Of a stretch of 64,000 nucleotides of DNA, positions 36,605-46,595 are shown in pieces. Position 1 is the stretch's first letter. Each line of letters starts with the position of its first letter. A program made the position numbers and the translations under genes. The stretch is from positions 561,245-625,244 of the forward strand of contig CAWIZC010000023.1 in NCBI GenBank assembly GCA_963840445.1, read 5' to 3'. The stretch comes from AWTP1-13 sp963840445. Its GTDB lineage: Bacteria > Pseudomonadota > Alphaproteobacteria > Rhizobiales > Hyphomicrobiaceae. The notes under the pieces were generated by a model. That model was given only the letters and a program-made list of their open reading frames with translations, had not been told where the DNA came from and ran no database searches.

Positions 36605-37237
36605 ATGCCAGATCTCTCGACCTTGATGCTTTTTGCGATCGCATGTCTTGCACTGACTGCCACCCCCGGTCCGGACATGCTGCTCATCGCGTCAAGGAGC
36701 TTGAGCCAGGGACCCCGTGCAGGGTTCGCGTCGTTGGCAGGTATCCAAGCAGGTACCTATTGTCACGCCCTTGCGGCCGCTTTCGGATTGTCCCAGCTGT
36801 TCGTCGTTGTGCCGTTCGCCTACGATGCCGTGCGATATGCTGGCGCCGCCTATCTTTTGTATCTGGCGTGGCAGGCGTTCCAATCGACGGGGATGGTCAA
36901 CGAGCCATTAGTGGATGGTGCTCAGCATTCAACGTGGAACATGTTCCGACAAGGACTGTTCACAAACTTGTTGAACCCAAAGATGGCTCTATTTGTGTTG
37001 GCCCTCTTTCCGCAGTTTGTGCGGCCCGATGCTGGCTCCGTTGTCTCTCAGATAATAATCTTGGCGACGGAACTGAACCTCATTGGCTTAGTAGTGAATG
37101 GCGCAGTGATTCTCGCGGCTGCGCGGATATGCAAATCGATGGCCGGGAAATTGCGGCTCCGCCGCTTGCCGCAAATCCTGCTTGGAACCGTGTTTGCGGG
37201 CCTCGCTGTTCGGCTGGCGTTCGATGGGCGTCGATAG
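36605..37237 (+). CDS. LysE/RhtB family exporter
   Basis: The 210-residue inner-membrane protein has about six helices. Family signatures are ATPGPDMLLIASRSLSQGPR near the N-terminus, YLLYLAWQAF, and FTNLLNPKMALFVLALFPQF in the middle. Members export amino acids such as homoserine, threonine or lysine. The specific substrate is unknown. A G-rich run (GGGGGG) lies 5 bases before the ATG at 36605. Third-position GC is a little lower than in neighbouring genes. Confidence 0.9.
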   Translation: MPDLSTLMLFAIACLALTATPGPDMLLIASRSLSQGPRAGFASLAGIQAGTYCHALAAAFGLSQLFVVVPFAYDAVRYAGAAYLLYLAWQAFQSTGMVNEPLVDGAQHSTWNMFRQGLFTNLLNPKMALFVLALFPQFVRPDAGSVVSQIIILATELNLIGLVVNGAVILAAARICKSMAGKLRLRRLPQILLGTVFAGLAVRLAFDGRR

Positions 37238-37290
37238 TCGACGCGAGTGCGCCCATGGGTAAAAAGTTGGTTTGCTGAAACTGGCCCTGC

Positions 37291-39142
37291 TCACAGGAAC
37301 CCGATCGAAATCCAGGGCACGGCCGCCACCAGGATGACGCCGATCAGCAGCGCGCCGAGATAGGGCCAGATGCGCGCCATGGCTTCGTCGGGATCGACAT
37401 TGCCGATCGCGCAGGCGGTAAAGAACCCGACCCCGAACGGCGGCGCGAACAGGCCGACGCCCATGGCGAGAATGACCACCATGGAATAGTGCACCTCGTG
37501 GATGCCCATCGATCGGGCGATCGGAAACAGCAGAGGCGCAAGCAGCACGAGCGCGGGCACTCCCTCCAGCACGCTGCCGAGAATAATGAAAACGACGATC
37601 GTGAAGGCCATGAACCCCGCGCCGCCGCCCGGCACGTTGGCCATGGTTGTCGCGAGCGTATGGGAGAAGCCCGACTGGGTCAGGGCCCAAGCCATGGCGG
37701 TGGCCGTGCCGACAATGAAAAGGATCGCGCCCGACAACGAGGCCGTGTCGACCAGCATCGGCCAAATCCGTCGCCAGTCGAACTGGCGATAGATGACGAT
37801 GCCCGCGGCAACCGTGTAGGCGATGCCGATCGTCGAGACCTCGACGGCCGTTGCCACGCCCTCGACCACGGCCGCGCGAATGATGAAAGGCAGAATCAGC
37901 GCGGGCACGGAAATGACGAAGGCCCGCCAAATCTCCGTGCCCGTCGCGCGTTGCCTGGCGACGAGGTCGTCATCGCCCGAGCGGAAGTAGGCCACCAACG
38001 CGAGCGCCAGGGCCAGCACGGCCGCCGGCAGCAGCCCGCCGGTGAACAGCGCTGCGATCGATACGCTGGCCACCGAGCCGATCACGATCAGCACCACGCT
38101 CGGTGGAATGGTTTCCGCCATGGCCCCGGACGCCGCCAGCAGCGACACGAGCTCGCCGGGCTTCATGCCGCGCGCCTTCATCTCCGGGAACAGCACCGGG
38201 GCCACCGCCGCCATGTCGGCGGCCTTGGCTCCCGATATGCCGGATACAAGGTACATGGCGCCGAGCAGCACGTAGGAGAGACCGCCGCGCACATGACCGA
38301 GCAGCGAGGCCAGGAAGGCCACCATGGCTCTCGCCATGCCGGTCATGTCGATCAGCAGGCCGAGCAGCACGAACAGCGGGATGGACAGCAGCAGCAGGTG
38401 CGACATGCCCTCGTCCATGCGGCTGACGATCACGGTCAGCGGTGCCCGCGTGGCTAGCGCGACGTAACCGACCGTGGCGATGCCGAAGGCGAATGCGATC
38501 GGCACGCCCATCGCCACCGCCACGCCGACCCCCAGCACGAAGAAGATCAGCAGATTGTAGTTGCCGAGCCCCATGAAGAGCGGGCGCGCCCACCACAGCG
38601 TGGCGCCGGCAGCGACAAACGACGACGACGGCCGTCGCCAGGAATGCCCGGCTCGGCGTGACGACCAGCAGCCGCAGCAGCGACAGCACGGCAATCAGCA
38701 CCGTCCCCACCGCGACCGCGGAGGCGCGCCAGGAATTGCTGATGCCGAGACCCGGCGTTCTGACGATCGCCTCGTCGATGCTGTACTCGATGGCCGGGTA
38801 GGCGAGGATGCACACGAAGGCGGCCACCACCAGCAGGATGATCACCTCGATCTTCTGGCGGGTCGCCGGGGCGGCGCGGCTGATGAATGCGGTGAGCCGC
38901 ATGTGCGCGCTGCGCTGCATGGCGATCACCGCGCCGAGCACCGACAGCCACACGAACAGCGTGGACGCCAGCTCGTCCGCCCAGATCAGCGGCCGGTGCA
39001 GCGCGTAGCGCGCTACCACCCCGCAGAACAGCAGTCCGACCTCGAAGAGAAGGATGGCCGCGGCGACCACTGCCACCGCCCGGCCGAGTAGTGTCTCAAC
39101 GGTTTCGATCCACGTTCGCGCGGTTTGCGGATCGAACACCAT
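37291..39142 (-). CDS. TRAP transporter fused DctQM permease (frameshifted)
   Basis: This appears to be one polypeptide of about 617 residues. It starts with a four-helix DctQ domain (residues ~20-170: LLFEVGLLFCGVVARYALHR, WADELASTLFVWLSVLGAV) and continues after a shift at ~38620-38632 into a DctM domain (LLIFFVLGVGVAVAMGVPIA, GISGAKAADMAAVAPVLFPE, AETIPPSVVLIVIGS, FAPPFGVGFFTACAIG). The shift lies in a repeated GTC run next to TTT. DctQM fusions are known for TRAP transporters, which import organic acids with a Na+ gradient. It is directly downstream of its receptor gene dctP (39170-40178). Confidence 0.92.
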
Positions 39143-39169
39143 CGGCTGGGTGCGGCATGAGCGTCGGCG

Positions 39170-40178
39170 TCAGGTCAGGTTCCCGCTGTACTTCTCCAGG
39201 ATCTTCCAGGCCTCTTCGCCGTACTTCTGCCGCCACTCGCCGTAGAAGCCGGCGGCCTTAAGGGCCTCCTGGAAGGGCTTCTTGTTGACGGTGTTGAAGG
39301 TCAGCCCCTTCTCCTTCAGCTGCGCTTCCAGCGTGGCGTTGAGCTTGGCCATGTCCTCGCGCTGCTTCACCGCGCCCTTCGTTGAGCAGGCGCGCCGTCG
39401 TATCGCGCAGGTCCTGCGGCAGCTGCTCCCAGTTCTTGCGGTTCGCCACCATCCAGAAGCCTTCCCACATGTGGCCGGTGAGCGAGCAGTACTTCTGCAC
39501 CTCGTAGAACTTGGCGGCCTCGATCAGGGCCAGCGGGTTCTCCTGGCCGTCCACGATCTTGGTCTGCAGCGCCGTGTAGACCTCGACGAAGTTGATGGCG
39601 GTCGGCGCCGTGCCGAGCGCGCGAAACATCGAGGTGAACAGCGGGCTCACCGGCACGCGCAGCTTGAGGCCCTTGAGATCGTTCGGCTCGTTGATCGGCT
39701 TGTTGCTGGTGGTGATCTGGCGGAAGCCGTTGTCCCACATCTTGTCGAAGGCCACGAGGCCGATGCTGCCGATCTGCTGGCGAATGTGGGCGCCGAGATC
39801 GCCGTCGACCGCGGCCCACACGCCCGCGAAATCGGGGAACGCGAAGGCGATGCTGCTGATCGACGACACCGGCACCACGTTGGCGAGCGGCGATCCGACC
39901 GTGAAGATGTCGAGCGCGCCCGAGCGCACCTGGCTCAGCATGTCGGTGCTGCCGCCGAGCTGGCTGTTGGGGAAGATCTGGATGTCGACCCGTCCGTTGG
40001 TTGCCGCGCGGATCGCATCGCACGCCTCGGAAGCACGCTTGTTGATCGGGTGCGCAGCCGGCAGGTCGTTGCCGTATTTCAGGTTGAACTCGGCGGCTTT
40101 CGCACGGTGACCGGCCATGCCCGCCCCTGCGACTGCGCCGGCGCCAGCCAGAACTGTTCGCCGCGTGATCCTGTTCAT
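39170..40178 (-). CDS. TRAP transporter substrate-binding protein DctP (frameshifted)
   Basis: This periplasmic receptor of about 336 residues has a possible Tat signal (RITRRTVLAGAGAVAGAGMA). It shows the DctP blocks FNLKYGNDLPAAHPINKRAS, IFPNSQLGGSTDMLSQVRSG and LKGLKLRVPVSPLFTSMFRA. The key organic-acid-binding Arg region and VYTALQTKIVDGQENPL are present. A shift at ~39380 moves the frame into VKQREDMAKLNATLEAQLKE and the normal C-terminus. It is the first gene of the dctP-dctQM operon; the ligand is unknown. Confidence 0.92.
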
Positions 40179-40223
40179 GGCGCTCCTCCATCGAGCATGC
40201 GTGTTGATTTCTTTCCGGAAACG

Positions 40224-41939
40224 TTAGTGACCGCCGATTGCGGCGGCAAGCTTTTCCGCGATCATGATGGTCGGAAGGTTGGTGTTGCCGCGTGGCACGA
40301 CCGGCATCACCGAGGCATCAGCCACGCGCAATCCGCCGACGCCGATCACGCGGCCGGCTGGATCGACCACCGCGTCGCGGTCGTCGGCCGCCCCCATGCG
40401 GCACGTCCCACTGACATGGAAGGTGCCAGCCACGTTGCCGCGCACGTGCTCCGCCAGCCGATCCTCATCCGCACACAGCGCATCGAGGTCGACTGCTCCG
40501 CCGGTCAGCGTTTGCAGCGCGTAGTCGCTGAGCCTCGGATGGATGTTGAGCAGCGCGGCAATCACCGCAGATTGCACGGCATTGGCCTTCGTTAACCGGT
40601 TGAGACGGCGCAGCCGGTCCGTGAAGCGCACTGGAAACGGCCGGCCGATTAGCGGCCGCACTGCCTCGGATGAGAGAAAATCCACCACCCAGCGGAAGCC
40701 GTGCATCAGGCGCCGCAGGTCGCGCTCGTCGTCGAGAAAGTTGAACTCCACCAGCGGCGGGTGGGACGCTTCCCCTTGGGCGAGCGAGACGCGCCCGCGC
40801 GAGAACGGCTTCCACAGCACCGGGCCGAAGTTGGCGATCTGCCGGCCGGTCGCGTTCCACGACGACTTGCTTTGCACGTTGATGCAAAGGTCTGTTGCCG
40901 GGCAACCGGGCAATCCCGACGACAGGCGGAAGCAGGACACCTGCAGCGTGCGCAGGCTGTCCGGCTGCCGCGCCCCCGGACGCAGCTGCGCGCCGAAGAA
41001 CAGCACCGGATGGTTCATGAGATTGTGGCCGACGCCGCGCAGGTCGGCGCGCGGCTCGACGCCCAGCCCGCGCAGGTGCTCCTGCGGCCCGATGCCCGAT
41101 CGCATCAACAGCACGGGCGAGAAGATCGCGCCGGCGCACAGGATCACCTCGCGCGCGAGAAAGTCTGTTTCTTCGCCGTCAACCAGCGCGCGCACGCCGA
41201 TGGCCCGGCGCCCATCCAACAGGAGATGCAGTACATTAGCGCGCGACAGGATGGTGAGGTTGCCGCGCCGCCTAACCGCAGCATCGAGGTAGCAGATCGC
41301 GGTCGATGCGCGTCGGCTCGGCGAATTGCTCATCGGCAAGGAGCAGTAGCCGTCGCGGAAATCGGCATTCATGTCGGCGATGAACGGCAACTGCCGCAAC
41401 TGCGCGTAGCCATCGGCGCCGCGCGCGAGCGGAGTCCAATGCGGCCGGTCCACGCGCCGGATCGGGATCGGGCCGGAATTGCCGTGCGCGTTCCCTGCAA
41501 AATCGAGATCGGTCTCCAGCCGCCGGAAGTAGGGCAGAACGCCCTCCCAGCTCCAGCCGGCCGCGCCCAGCCGCTCCCACTCGTCGTAGTCGTCGGCCGT
41601 GCCGCGCAGGGCCACCATGCCCATCACGCTGGAGCCGCCGCCCATCACGCGGGCCTGGTCGAACCCGGTGGCGTTGGAGCTGTGCTTGGTGCGCCAGTGC
41701 GCTTTCAGCCCCGGCCACATGTAGGTCTTGTTGTAGTAGGAGGTCGGGTACACATCGAGGATGTCGGCCGGCTCGTGGCCCGGCGCAGTGTCCTCGCCCG
41801 CTTCGAGAAGCAGCACCGAAACGCCGGAGTGGGCAGACAGACGGTTGGCCATCACGCAGCCCGCCGCGCCGCCGCCCACGACGACGAAGTCGAACCCGCC
41901 GGCCGGAGAGTTTCCGGCTTGCGTCGCAGCTGTGGCCAT
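40224..41939 (-). CDS. GMC family FAD-dependent oxidoreductase
   Basis: The protein of about 571 residues is intact. The FAD-binding motif FDFVVVGGGAAGCVMANRL is followed by the conserved LLLEAGEDT, RVMGGGSSVMGMVALRG (GMC signature 1), EVILCAGAIFSPVLLMRSGI (signature 2), HVSGTCRMGA and the C-terminal SVMPVVPRGNTNLPTIMIAE. GMC enzymes such as choline dehydrogenase oxidise alcohols. It sits upstream of the dctP-dctQM operon on the same strand (45-base gap), so it may oxidise an imported alcohol or hydroxy compound. The start at 41939 (MATAATQAG) is chosen over 41987. Confidence 0.94.
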   Translation of the reverse strand: MATAATQAGNSPAGGFDFVVVGGGAAGCVMANRLSAHSGVSVLLLEAGEDTAPGHEPADILDVYPTSYYNKTYMWPGLKAHWRTKHSSNATGFDQARVMGGGSSVMGMVALRGTADDYDEWERLGAAGWSWEGVLPYFRRLETDLDFAGNAHGNSGPIPIRRVDRPHWTPLARGADGYAQLRQLPFIADMNADFRDGYCSLPMSNSPSRRASTAICYLDAAVRRRGNLTILSRANVLHLLLDGRRAIGVRALVDGEETDFLAREVILCAGAIFSPVLLMRSGIGPQEHLRGLGVEPRADLRGVGHNLMNHPVLFFGAQLRPGARQPDSLRTLQVSCFRLSSGLPGCPATDLCINVQSKSSWNATGRQIANFGPVLWKPFSRGRVSLAQGEASHPPLVEFNFLDDERDLRRLMHGFRWVVDFLSSEAVRPLIGRPFPVRFTDRLRRLNRLTKANAVQSAVIAALLNIHPRLSDYALQTLTGGAVDLDALCADEDRLAEHVRGNVAGTFHVSGTCRMGAADDRDAVVDPAGRVIGVGGLRVADASVMPVVPRGNTNLPTIMIAEKLAAAIGGH

Positions 41940-42041
41940 GGCTGTAGTGTTTCCCGCGAGAGCCGAGGATCGGCGCGACAAGCTCACCCTCCCGTGACGA
42001 TATCAAGCGAGGGGAGCTGCGAGCAACGGGTAGCGACAGCA

Positions 42042-43207
42042 ATGCAGCGCAGTGAAAATCGCATTCTGACCACGCATGCCGGCAGCCTGCCGCGACCGGC
42101 GACGCTGACCACGCTGTTCGCCAGGCGCGTGCGCGGCGAAGCCGTCGACCCGGCGGCCATCGAGGCGGAAGGGCGCACGGCGCTGCGCGCGATCGTCAAG
42201 AAGCAGATCGAGACCGGCCTCGACGTGATCGACGATGGCGAGCAGTCGCGCGAATCGTTCGTGCTCTACCTGCGCCATCGCCTGACGGGGCTCGGCGGCA
42301 GCGGCTCGCGGCCGATGCATGCCGATCTCGACAAGTATCCGGCCTACAAGGCCGAGTTCCAGCAGCGCGACGGCCGGCAAGGATACCGTCTCCAACCGCG
42401 CGGTCCTGCCCAAGGCGATCGGCGCGGTGACCTATGCCGACCCGAAGGCCGATCGAGACCGAATGCAGCGACTTCCGCGCCGCCCTCGAGGAAGCCGGCG
42501 GTGGCTACGTCGAGCCGTTCCTCACCGCTCCATCGCCCGGCATCATCGCCTCGATCGTGCAGAACGAGCACTACGACAGCTTCGAGAAGTACCTCGATGC
42601 GCTGAGCGCGGCGCTGCAGATCGAGTACGAGACGATCGTGCGCAACGGCTTCCTGCTGCAGCTCGACTGTCCGGATCTCGCGCTGGAACGCCACACCTCC
42701 TACCAGGACCGCCCGCTCGGCGACTTCGTCGGCTTCGTCGAGTTGGTCGTCGCGGCGATCAACAAGGCCCTGCGCAACATCCCGCGCGATCGCGTGCGGC
42801 TGCACGTGTGCTGGGGCAACTACGAGGGTCCGCACGATTGCGACGTGCCGCTGGGTGACATCCTGCCGGCGATCCTCAAGACCAATGTCGGTTGCCTGGT
42901 TCTGCCGTTCGCCAATCCGCGCCATGAGCACGAGTATCGCCTGCTCGGGCAGCTCGCCGACGACCAGCTGATCGTTGCCGGCGTCATCGACACGCAGACC
43001 AACTTCGTCGAGCACCCGGAAGTCATTGCCGATCGCCTCGAGCGCGTTGCGGGTGCCGTCGGCGATCCCAAGCGCGTGCTGGCGGGTACCGATTGCGGCT
43101 TCGACACCTCGGCCGGCATGGGCCGGGTGGCGGAGGACGTTGTGTGGGCCAAGCTGCGTGCTCTCACCGATGGCGCGCGCCTTGCCTCCAAGCGCCTGTT
43201 CGCGTGA
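42042..43207 (+). CDS. MetE-like (cobalamin-independent methionine synthase family) protein 1, frameshifted
   Basis: This product of about 388 residues matches only the C-terminal catalytic half of MetE. It starts MQRSENRILTTHAGSLPRP, changes frame at ~42372 and again at ~42450, and continues FLTAPSPGIIASIVQNEHY, QLDCPDLALERHTSYQD, VRLHVCWGNYEGPHD and LAGTDCGFDTSAGMGRV. HxC and the later Cys are the zinc ligands used to activate a thiol. Members catalyse alkyl transfer between thiols and other carriers and are often catabolic, not methionine-forming. It is divergent from the GMC gene. Confidence 0.88.
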
Positions 43208-43265
43208 AGGTGCGCGCGTCGCCTGCCGGACTTGGCTTGCCTGATCCGGCGCAAGAGAGCATCGC

Positions 43266-44159
43266 ATGACCGCGGCAAAGCCAATCGGAATTGTCGGGTT
43301 CGGCCTGATGGGCAGCGCGCTTGCGCAGCGGCTGATCGGCGCCGGCTATGGCGTGGTCGGGTTCGACATCGACGCCGAAAAGCTGCGCAGCCTCGAGAAG
43401 CTCGGCGGAACGGCCGCCGCTTCTCCCGCCGACGCGGCGCGCCTGTGCGACGTTCTGTTCCTCGCCGTCTTCAACACCGAGCAGGTGGAAGAGGTGGTGG
43501 AGCGCGATCTTCTGCCGGCGCTCGGAGCGGGCTCGGGCAAGATCCTGCTGTGCGCCAGCACCTGCGACCCCGACCGCATCGCCGCGCTCGCCGAGCGCAT
43601 CGCGCCAAAAGGGCTGCACCTCCTCGATACCCCCATCTCGGGCACCAGCGAGCAGGTCCGCCAGGGGCGGGGCGTGGCCTTGGTGGGCGGCGATGAAGCC
43701 AAGGTCGCCGATGTCGCAGACATCCTCGGCGCGGTGTTTCCCTCCTATTTCCACATGGGGCCGGCGGGCAATGCCGGCCGCACCAAGCTCGCCATCAATC
43801 TGATCCTCGGCCTCAATCGCCTGGCGCTCGCGGAGGGGCTCGTGTTCGCGGAGCGCATGGGGCTCGAACCCGGGCGGTTTCTCGAAGTCGCGCGCCAGGC
43901 CGCCTCCTACTCGCAGGTGATGGACACCAAGGGGCCCAAGATGGTGCGCGGCGATTTCGCGCCGGAAGGGCGCGCACGCCAGACGCTCAAGGATGTCGAG
44001 CTGATGCTGGCGCAGGCGCGCCAGCTGGGTCAGGAGCTACCCCTCGCAACGCTGAACGCCGAGATCCTCGAAGCCTGCGTCCGCAACGGCGAAGGCGACC
44101 ACGACAACAGCGTGGTGATCAGCGAAATCCGCCGCCGCGGCAGAGGCCCGGCGCAGTAG
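43266..44159 (+). CDS. NAD(P)-dependent beta-hydroxyacid dehydrogenase
   Basis: This 297-residue 3-hydroxyisobutyrate/tartronate-semialdehyde reductase-type enzyme has the Rossmann motif GIVGFGLMGSALAQRL. The substrate block LLDTPISGTSEQVRQG and the catalytic-lysine block GNAGRTKLAINLILGLNRLA follow. It lies 58 bases after MetE-like 1, probably in the same transcript, and most likely oxidises a short hydroxyacid from the same pathway. The frame is intact. Confidence 0.92.
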   Translation: MTAAKPIGIVGFGLMGSALAQRLIGAGYGVVGFDIDAEKLRSLEKLGGTAAASPADAARLCDVLFLAVFNTEQVEEVVERDLLPALGAGSGKILLCASTCDPDRIAALAERIAPKGLHLLDTPISGTSEQVRQGRGVALVGGDEAKVADVADILGAVFPSYFHMGPAGNAGRTKLAINLILGLNRLALAEGLVFAERMGLEPGRFLEVARQAASYSQVMDTKGPKMVRGDFAPEGRARQTLKDVELMLAQARQLGQELPLATLNAEILEACVRNGEGDHDNSVVISEIRRRGRGPAQ

Positions 44160-44231
44160 GCGATGCCGTACTCCGCCTCGAGCGGGAGGATCTCGTGCAG
44201 CCCGTACCTGGCGGAAGGCAGCCTAACGCAC

Positions 44232-45134
44232 CTACAGGGCCCGCAGCAGGGCCGGGTCGAGGCGCGCGATCTCGGCGGCGCGGATGTCGGCCACCGCCGC
44301 TTCGAAGGCGGGGCGATCGATGGCATCGGCGGCGACGATTTCGCAGCCGTCCGCCTTCAGGCGAGCGAGGCAGTCGACATCTTCGCCGGTGGCGAACCCG
44401 CGCTGCGCGCGCGTGGCAGTCGCAACTGCATTGCTCACAAGCTGGCGCGTGTCTGCCGACCACCCGTCGAACTTGGCGCGGTTGACCAGCACCAGCGCCA
44501 CGCCGAAGAAGTGCGAGGTCATGCTGATGTGCCGGTGCGTGCGATGCAGCCCGAAATTGAGCGTGTTGGTCAGCGGGTTTTCCTGCGCATCGACGGCACC
44601 CGAGGCGATCGCAGCCGGCATGTCCTTCACATCGATGGTGACCGGCTCGAAGCCCAGCGCGCGAAACACCTGTTGATGCAGCGCATTGTCCAACGTGCGG
44701 ATCTTCATGCCCTGGCAGTCGCGCGGATGGCGGATCGGGCGCAGCCGGTTGGAGAAGTGGCGGAAGCCGTTGTCCCAGTACGCCAGCACGCGAAAGCCGG
44801 TCGCGGTGCTGATGTCGTCGGCCAGGCGCTTGCCGAGATCTCCGTCCAGCGCCCGGTAGGCGCGCTCACGATCCGTGACGAGAAACGGCAGATCGAGCAC
44901 GCGCAGCGACGGCACGCGTCCGGCGAGATAGCTGGAGCTGAAGTAGCACAGATCGAGTTCACCGCCTTCGACGAGCGTCAGCAGATCGCTTGCCTTGCGT
45001 CCCTGCTCCGTGATGTTGGGGGTCAGTTCGACCTCGACGCCCGGGCCTGCGCGGCCGATCTCCGCCTCGAGCACGCGCAACGCTCGGGTGTGCACCGAGT
45101 CCTGTCCCTGGTAGCCGCCGCAGCGCAAAAGCAT
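44232..45134 (-). CDS. TRAP-type substrate-binding protein lacking a visible signal peptide
   Basis: The 300-residue protein has DctP-family features (ELDLCYFSSSYLAGRVPSLR, WDNGFRHFSNRLRPIRHP, GMKIRTLDNALHQQVFRALG, AIASGAVDAQENPLTNT). Its natural start MLLRCGGYQGQDSVHTRALR at 45134 has no hydrophobic leader. The upstream extension to 45278 is not signal-like in any frame I checked. It could be cytoplasmic, or its leader may be lost or lie in unrecognised sequence. It is the only minus-strand gene between the two MetE-like genes. Confidence 0.85.
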   Translation of the reverse strand: MLLRCGGYQGQDSVHTRALRVLEAEIGRAGPGVEVELTPNITEQGRKASDLLTLVEGGELDLCYFSSSYLAGRVPSLRVLDLPFLVTDRERAYRALDGDLGKRLADDISTATGFRVLAYWDNGFRHFSNRLRPIRHPRDCQGMKIRTLDNALHQQVFRALGFEPVTIDVKDMPAAIASGAVDAQENPLTNTLNFGLHRTHRHISMTSHFFGVALVLVNRAKFDGWSADTRQLVSNAVATATRAQRGFATGEDVDCLARLKADGCEIVAADAIDRPAFEAAVADIRAAEIARLDPALLRAL

Positions 45135-45348
45135 TTTGCCGTCCCTCGCATGATGTTGCCGTCCGCCGCGTCGGCCCCAGCTTGTGGCGCGAAAGCGCCT
45201 CCCGGCCCCCCGGGTGGGCAGGAGTGGGCAAGCGTGACCGCAGCCGTTTCGGCTTGACACCCTGGCAGGATGACCCATGGTAACGCGTTATAACAAGCCT
45301 TGCTGCAAGCAAGCCTGCCCGTCGAGGGGACGCATTCCCGGGGGGATG

Positions 45349-46517
45349 ATGCAGAGAAGCGAACGTCGCGTTCTTACCACGCATACCGGCAGCCTCCCCC
45401 GCCCACAGGAGCTTACCCGACTTTACGCTCGGCGTTCGCGCGGCGAGGCGGTATCTGCCGACGAGTTGGAGGCGGCAGGCAAGGCGGCGCTGCATTGGGT
45501 CGTCGCCAAGCAGGCCGAGGTCGGCATCGACATCGCCAACAACGGCGAGCAGCAGCGCAATTCCTTCCTGCTCTATGTGCGCGACCGCCTGAGCGGGCTC
45601 GATGGCACCTGGACGCGGCGGCAGCGCGCCGATGTCGAGCGCTACCCGATCTTCAAGCAGCAGAGCTTCCAGGCCAACAACAGCAAGGAGTCGGTCGACG
45701 ACATCCGCGGGCTCACCAGGGCGCGCGGCGAGATCCGCTATCTCGATGCCGGCCCGGTCGCCGCCGAATGCGCGGACTTCAAGGCGGCGCTCGATAAGAG
45801 CCGGGCTTCGTTCGCCGAGGCGTTCCTGACGGCACCGTCGCCGGGCATGGTGTCGGCGATCGTTCTCAACGAGCACTATCCGAGCGAGGAGGCCTACCTC
45901 GAGGCGCTGGCCGAGGCTCTGCGCGTCGAGTACGAGACCATCGTCGGCAGCGGGTTCGTGCTGCAGCTCGACTGTCCCGATCTCGCCCGCGAGCGGCACA
46001 ACACCTACCAGGACCAGCCGCTCGAGGATTTCCTCGGCTTCGCCGGCCGCGTGATCGACGCCATCAATCACGCCTTGCGCAACATCCCGCGCGATCGCGT
46101 GCGCATGCACGTGTGCTGGGGCAACTACGAGGGACCGCACGATCTGCGACGTCCCCCTGGAAGACGTCATACCGGTGATGCGTCGCGCCAAGGTCGGCGG
46201 CTTCGTGCTGCCGTTCGCCAACCCGCGCCACGCGCACGAGTTCCGCTACGTGAAGGACCTGCTGGTCGATGACCAGCAGACCATCATTGCCGGTGTGATC
46301 GATACCACCACCAATTTCGTCGAGCACCCGGAGGTGGTCGCCGACCGGCTCGAGCGGGTCGGCGGCCGTCATCGGCGATCCGCACCGTGTGATGGCCGGA
46401 ACCGACTGCGGCTTTGAATCGATAGCCGGCAAGGGGCGAGTGGCCGAGGACGTCGCCTGGGCGAAGCTCGCGGCGCTGAGCGAAGGCGCGCGGCTCGCGT
46501 CCTCGCGTCTGTTCTAG
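45349..46517 (+). CDS. MetE-like protein 2, frameshifted
   Basis: This is a paralogue of the 42042-43207 gene, very similar along its length (MQRSERRVLTTHTGSLPRPQ, LLYVRDRLSGLDG, FLTAPSPGMVSAIVLNEHY, QLDCPDLARERHNTYQDQP, VRMHVCWGNYEGPHD). The frame shifts at ~46143 into VPLEDVIPVMRRAKVGGFVL and at ~46365 into VMAGTDCGFESIAGKGRVAE. The zinc ligands (HVC and GTDCG) are preserved. A Gly-rich run precedes the ATG. It lies 78 bases upstream of the dctPQM operon, which suggests that MetE-like 2 acts on the imported compound. Confidence 0.88.
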
Positions 46518-46595
46518 AGAAGGAGCGAAGACCGCGCCCTGCCACCGCGTGCATCAGCAAAAGACACAAAAACAGCAGTCGTTGGAGGAAATGCC

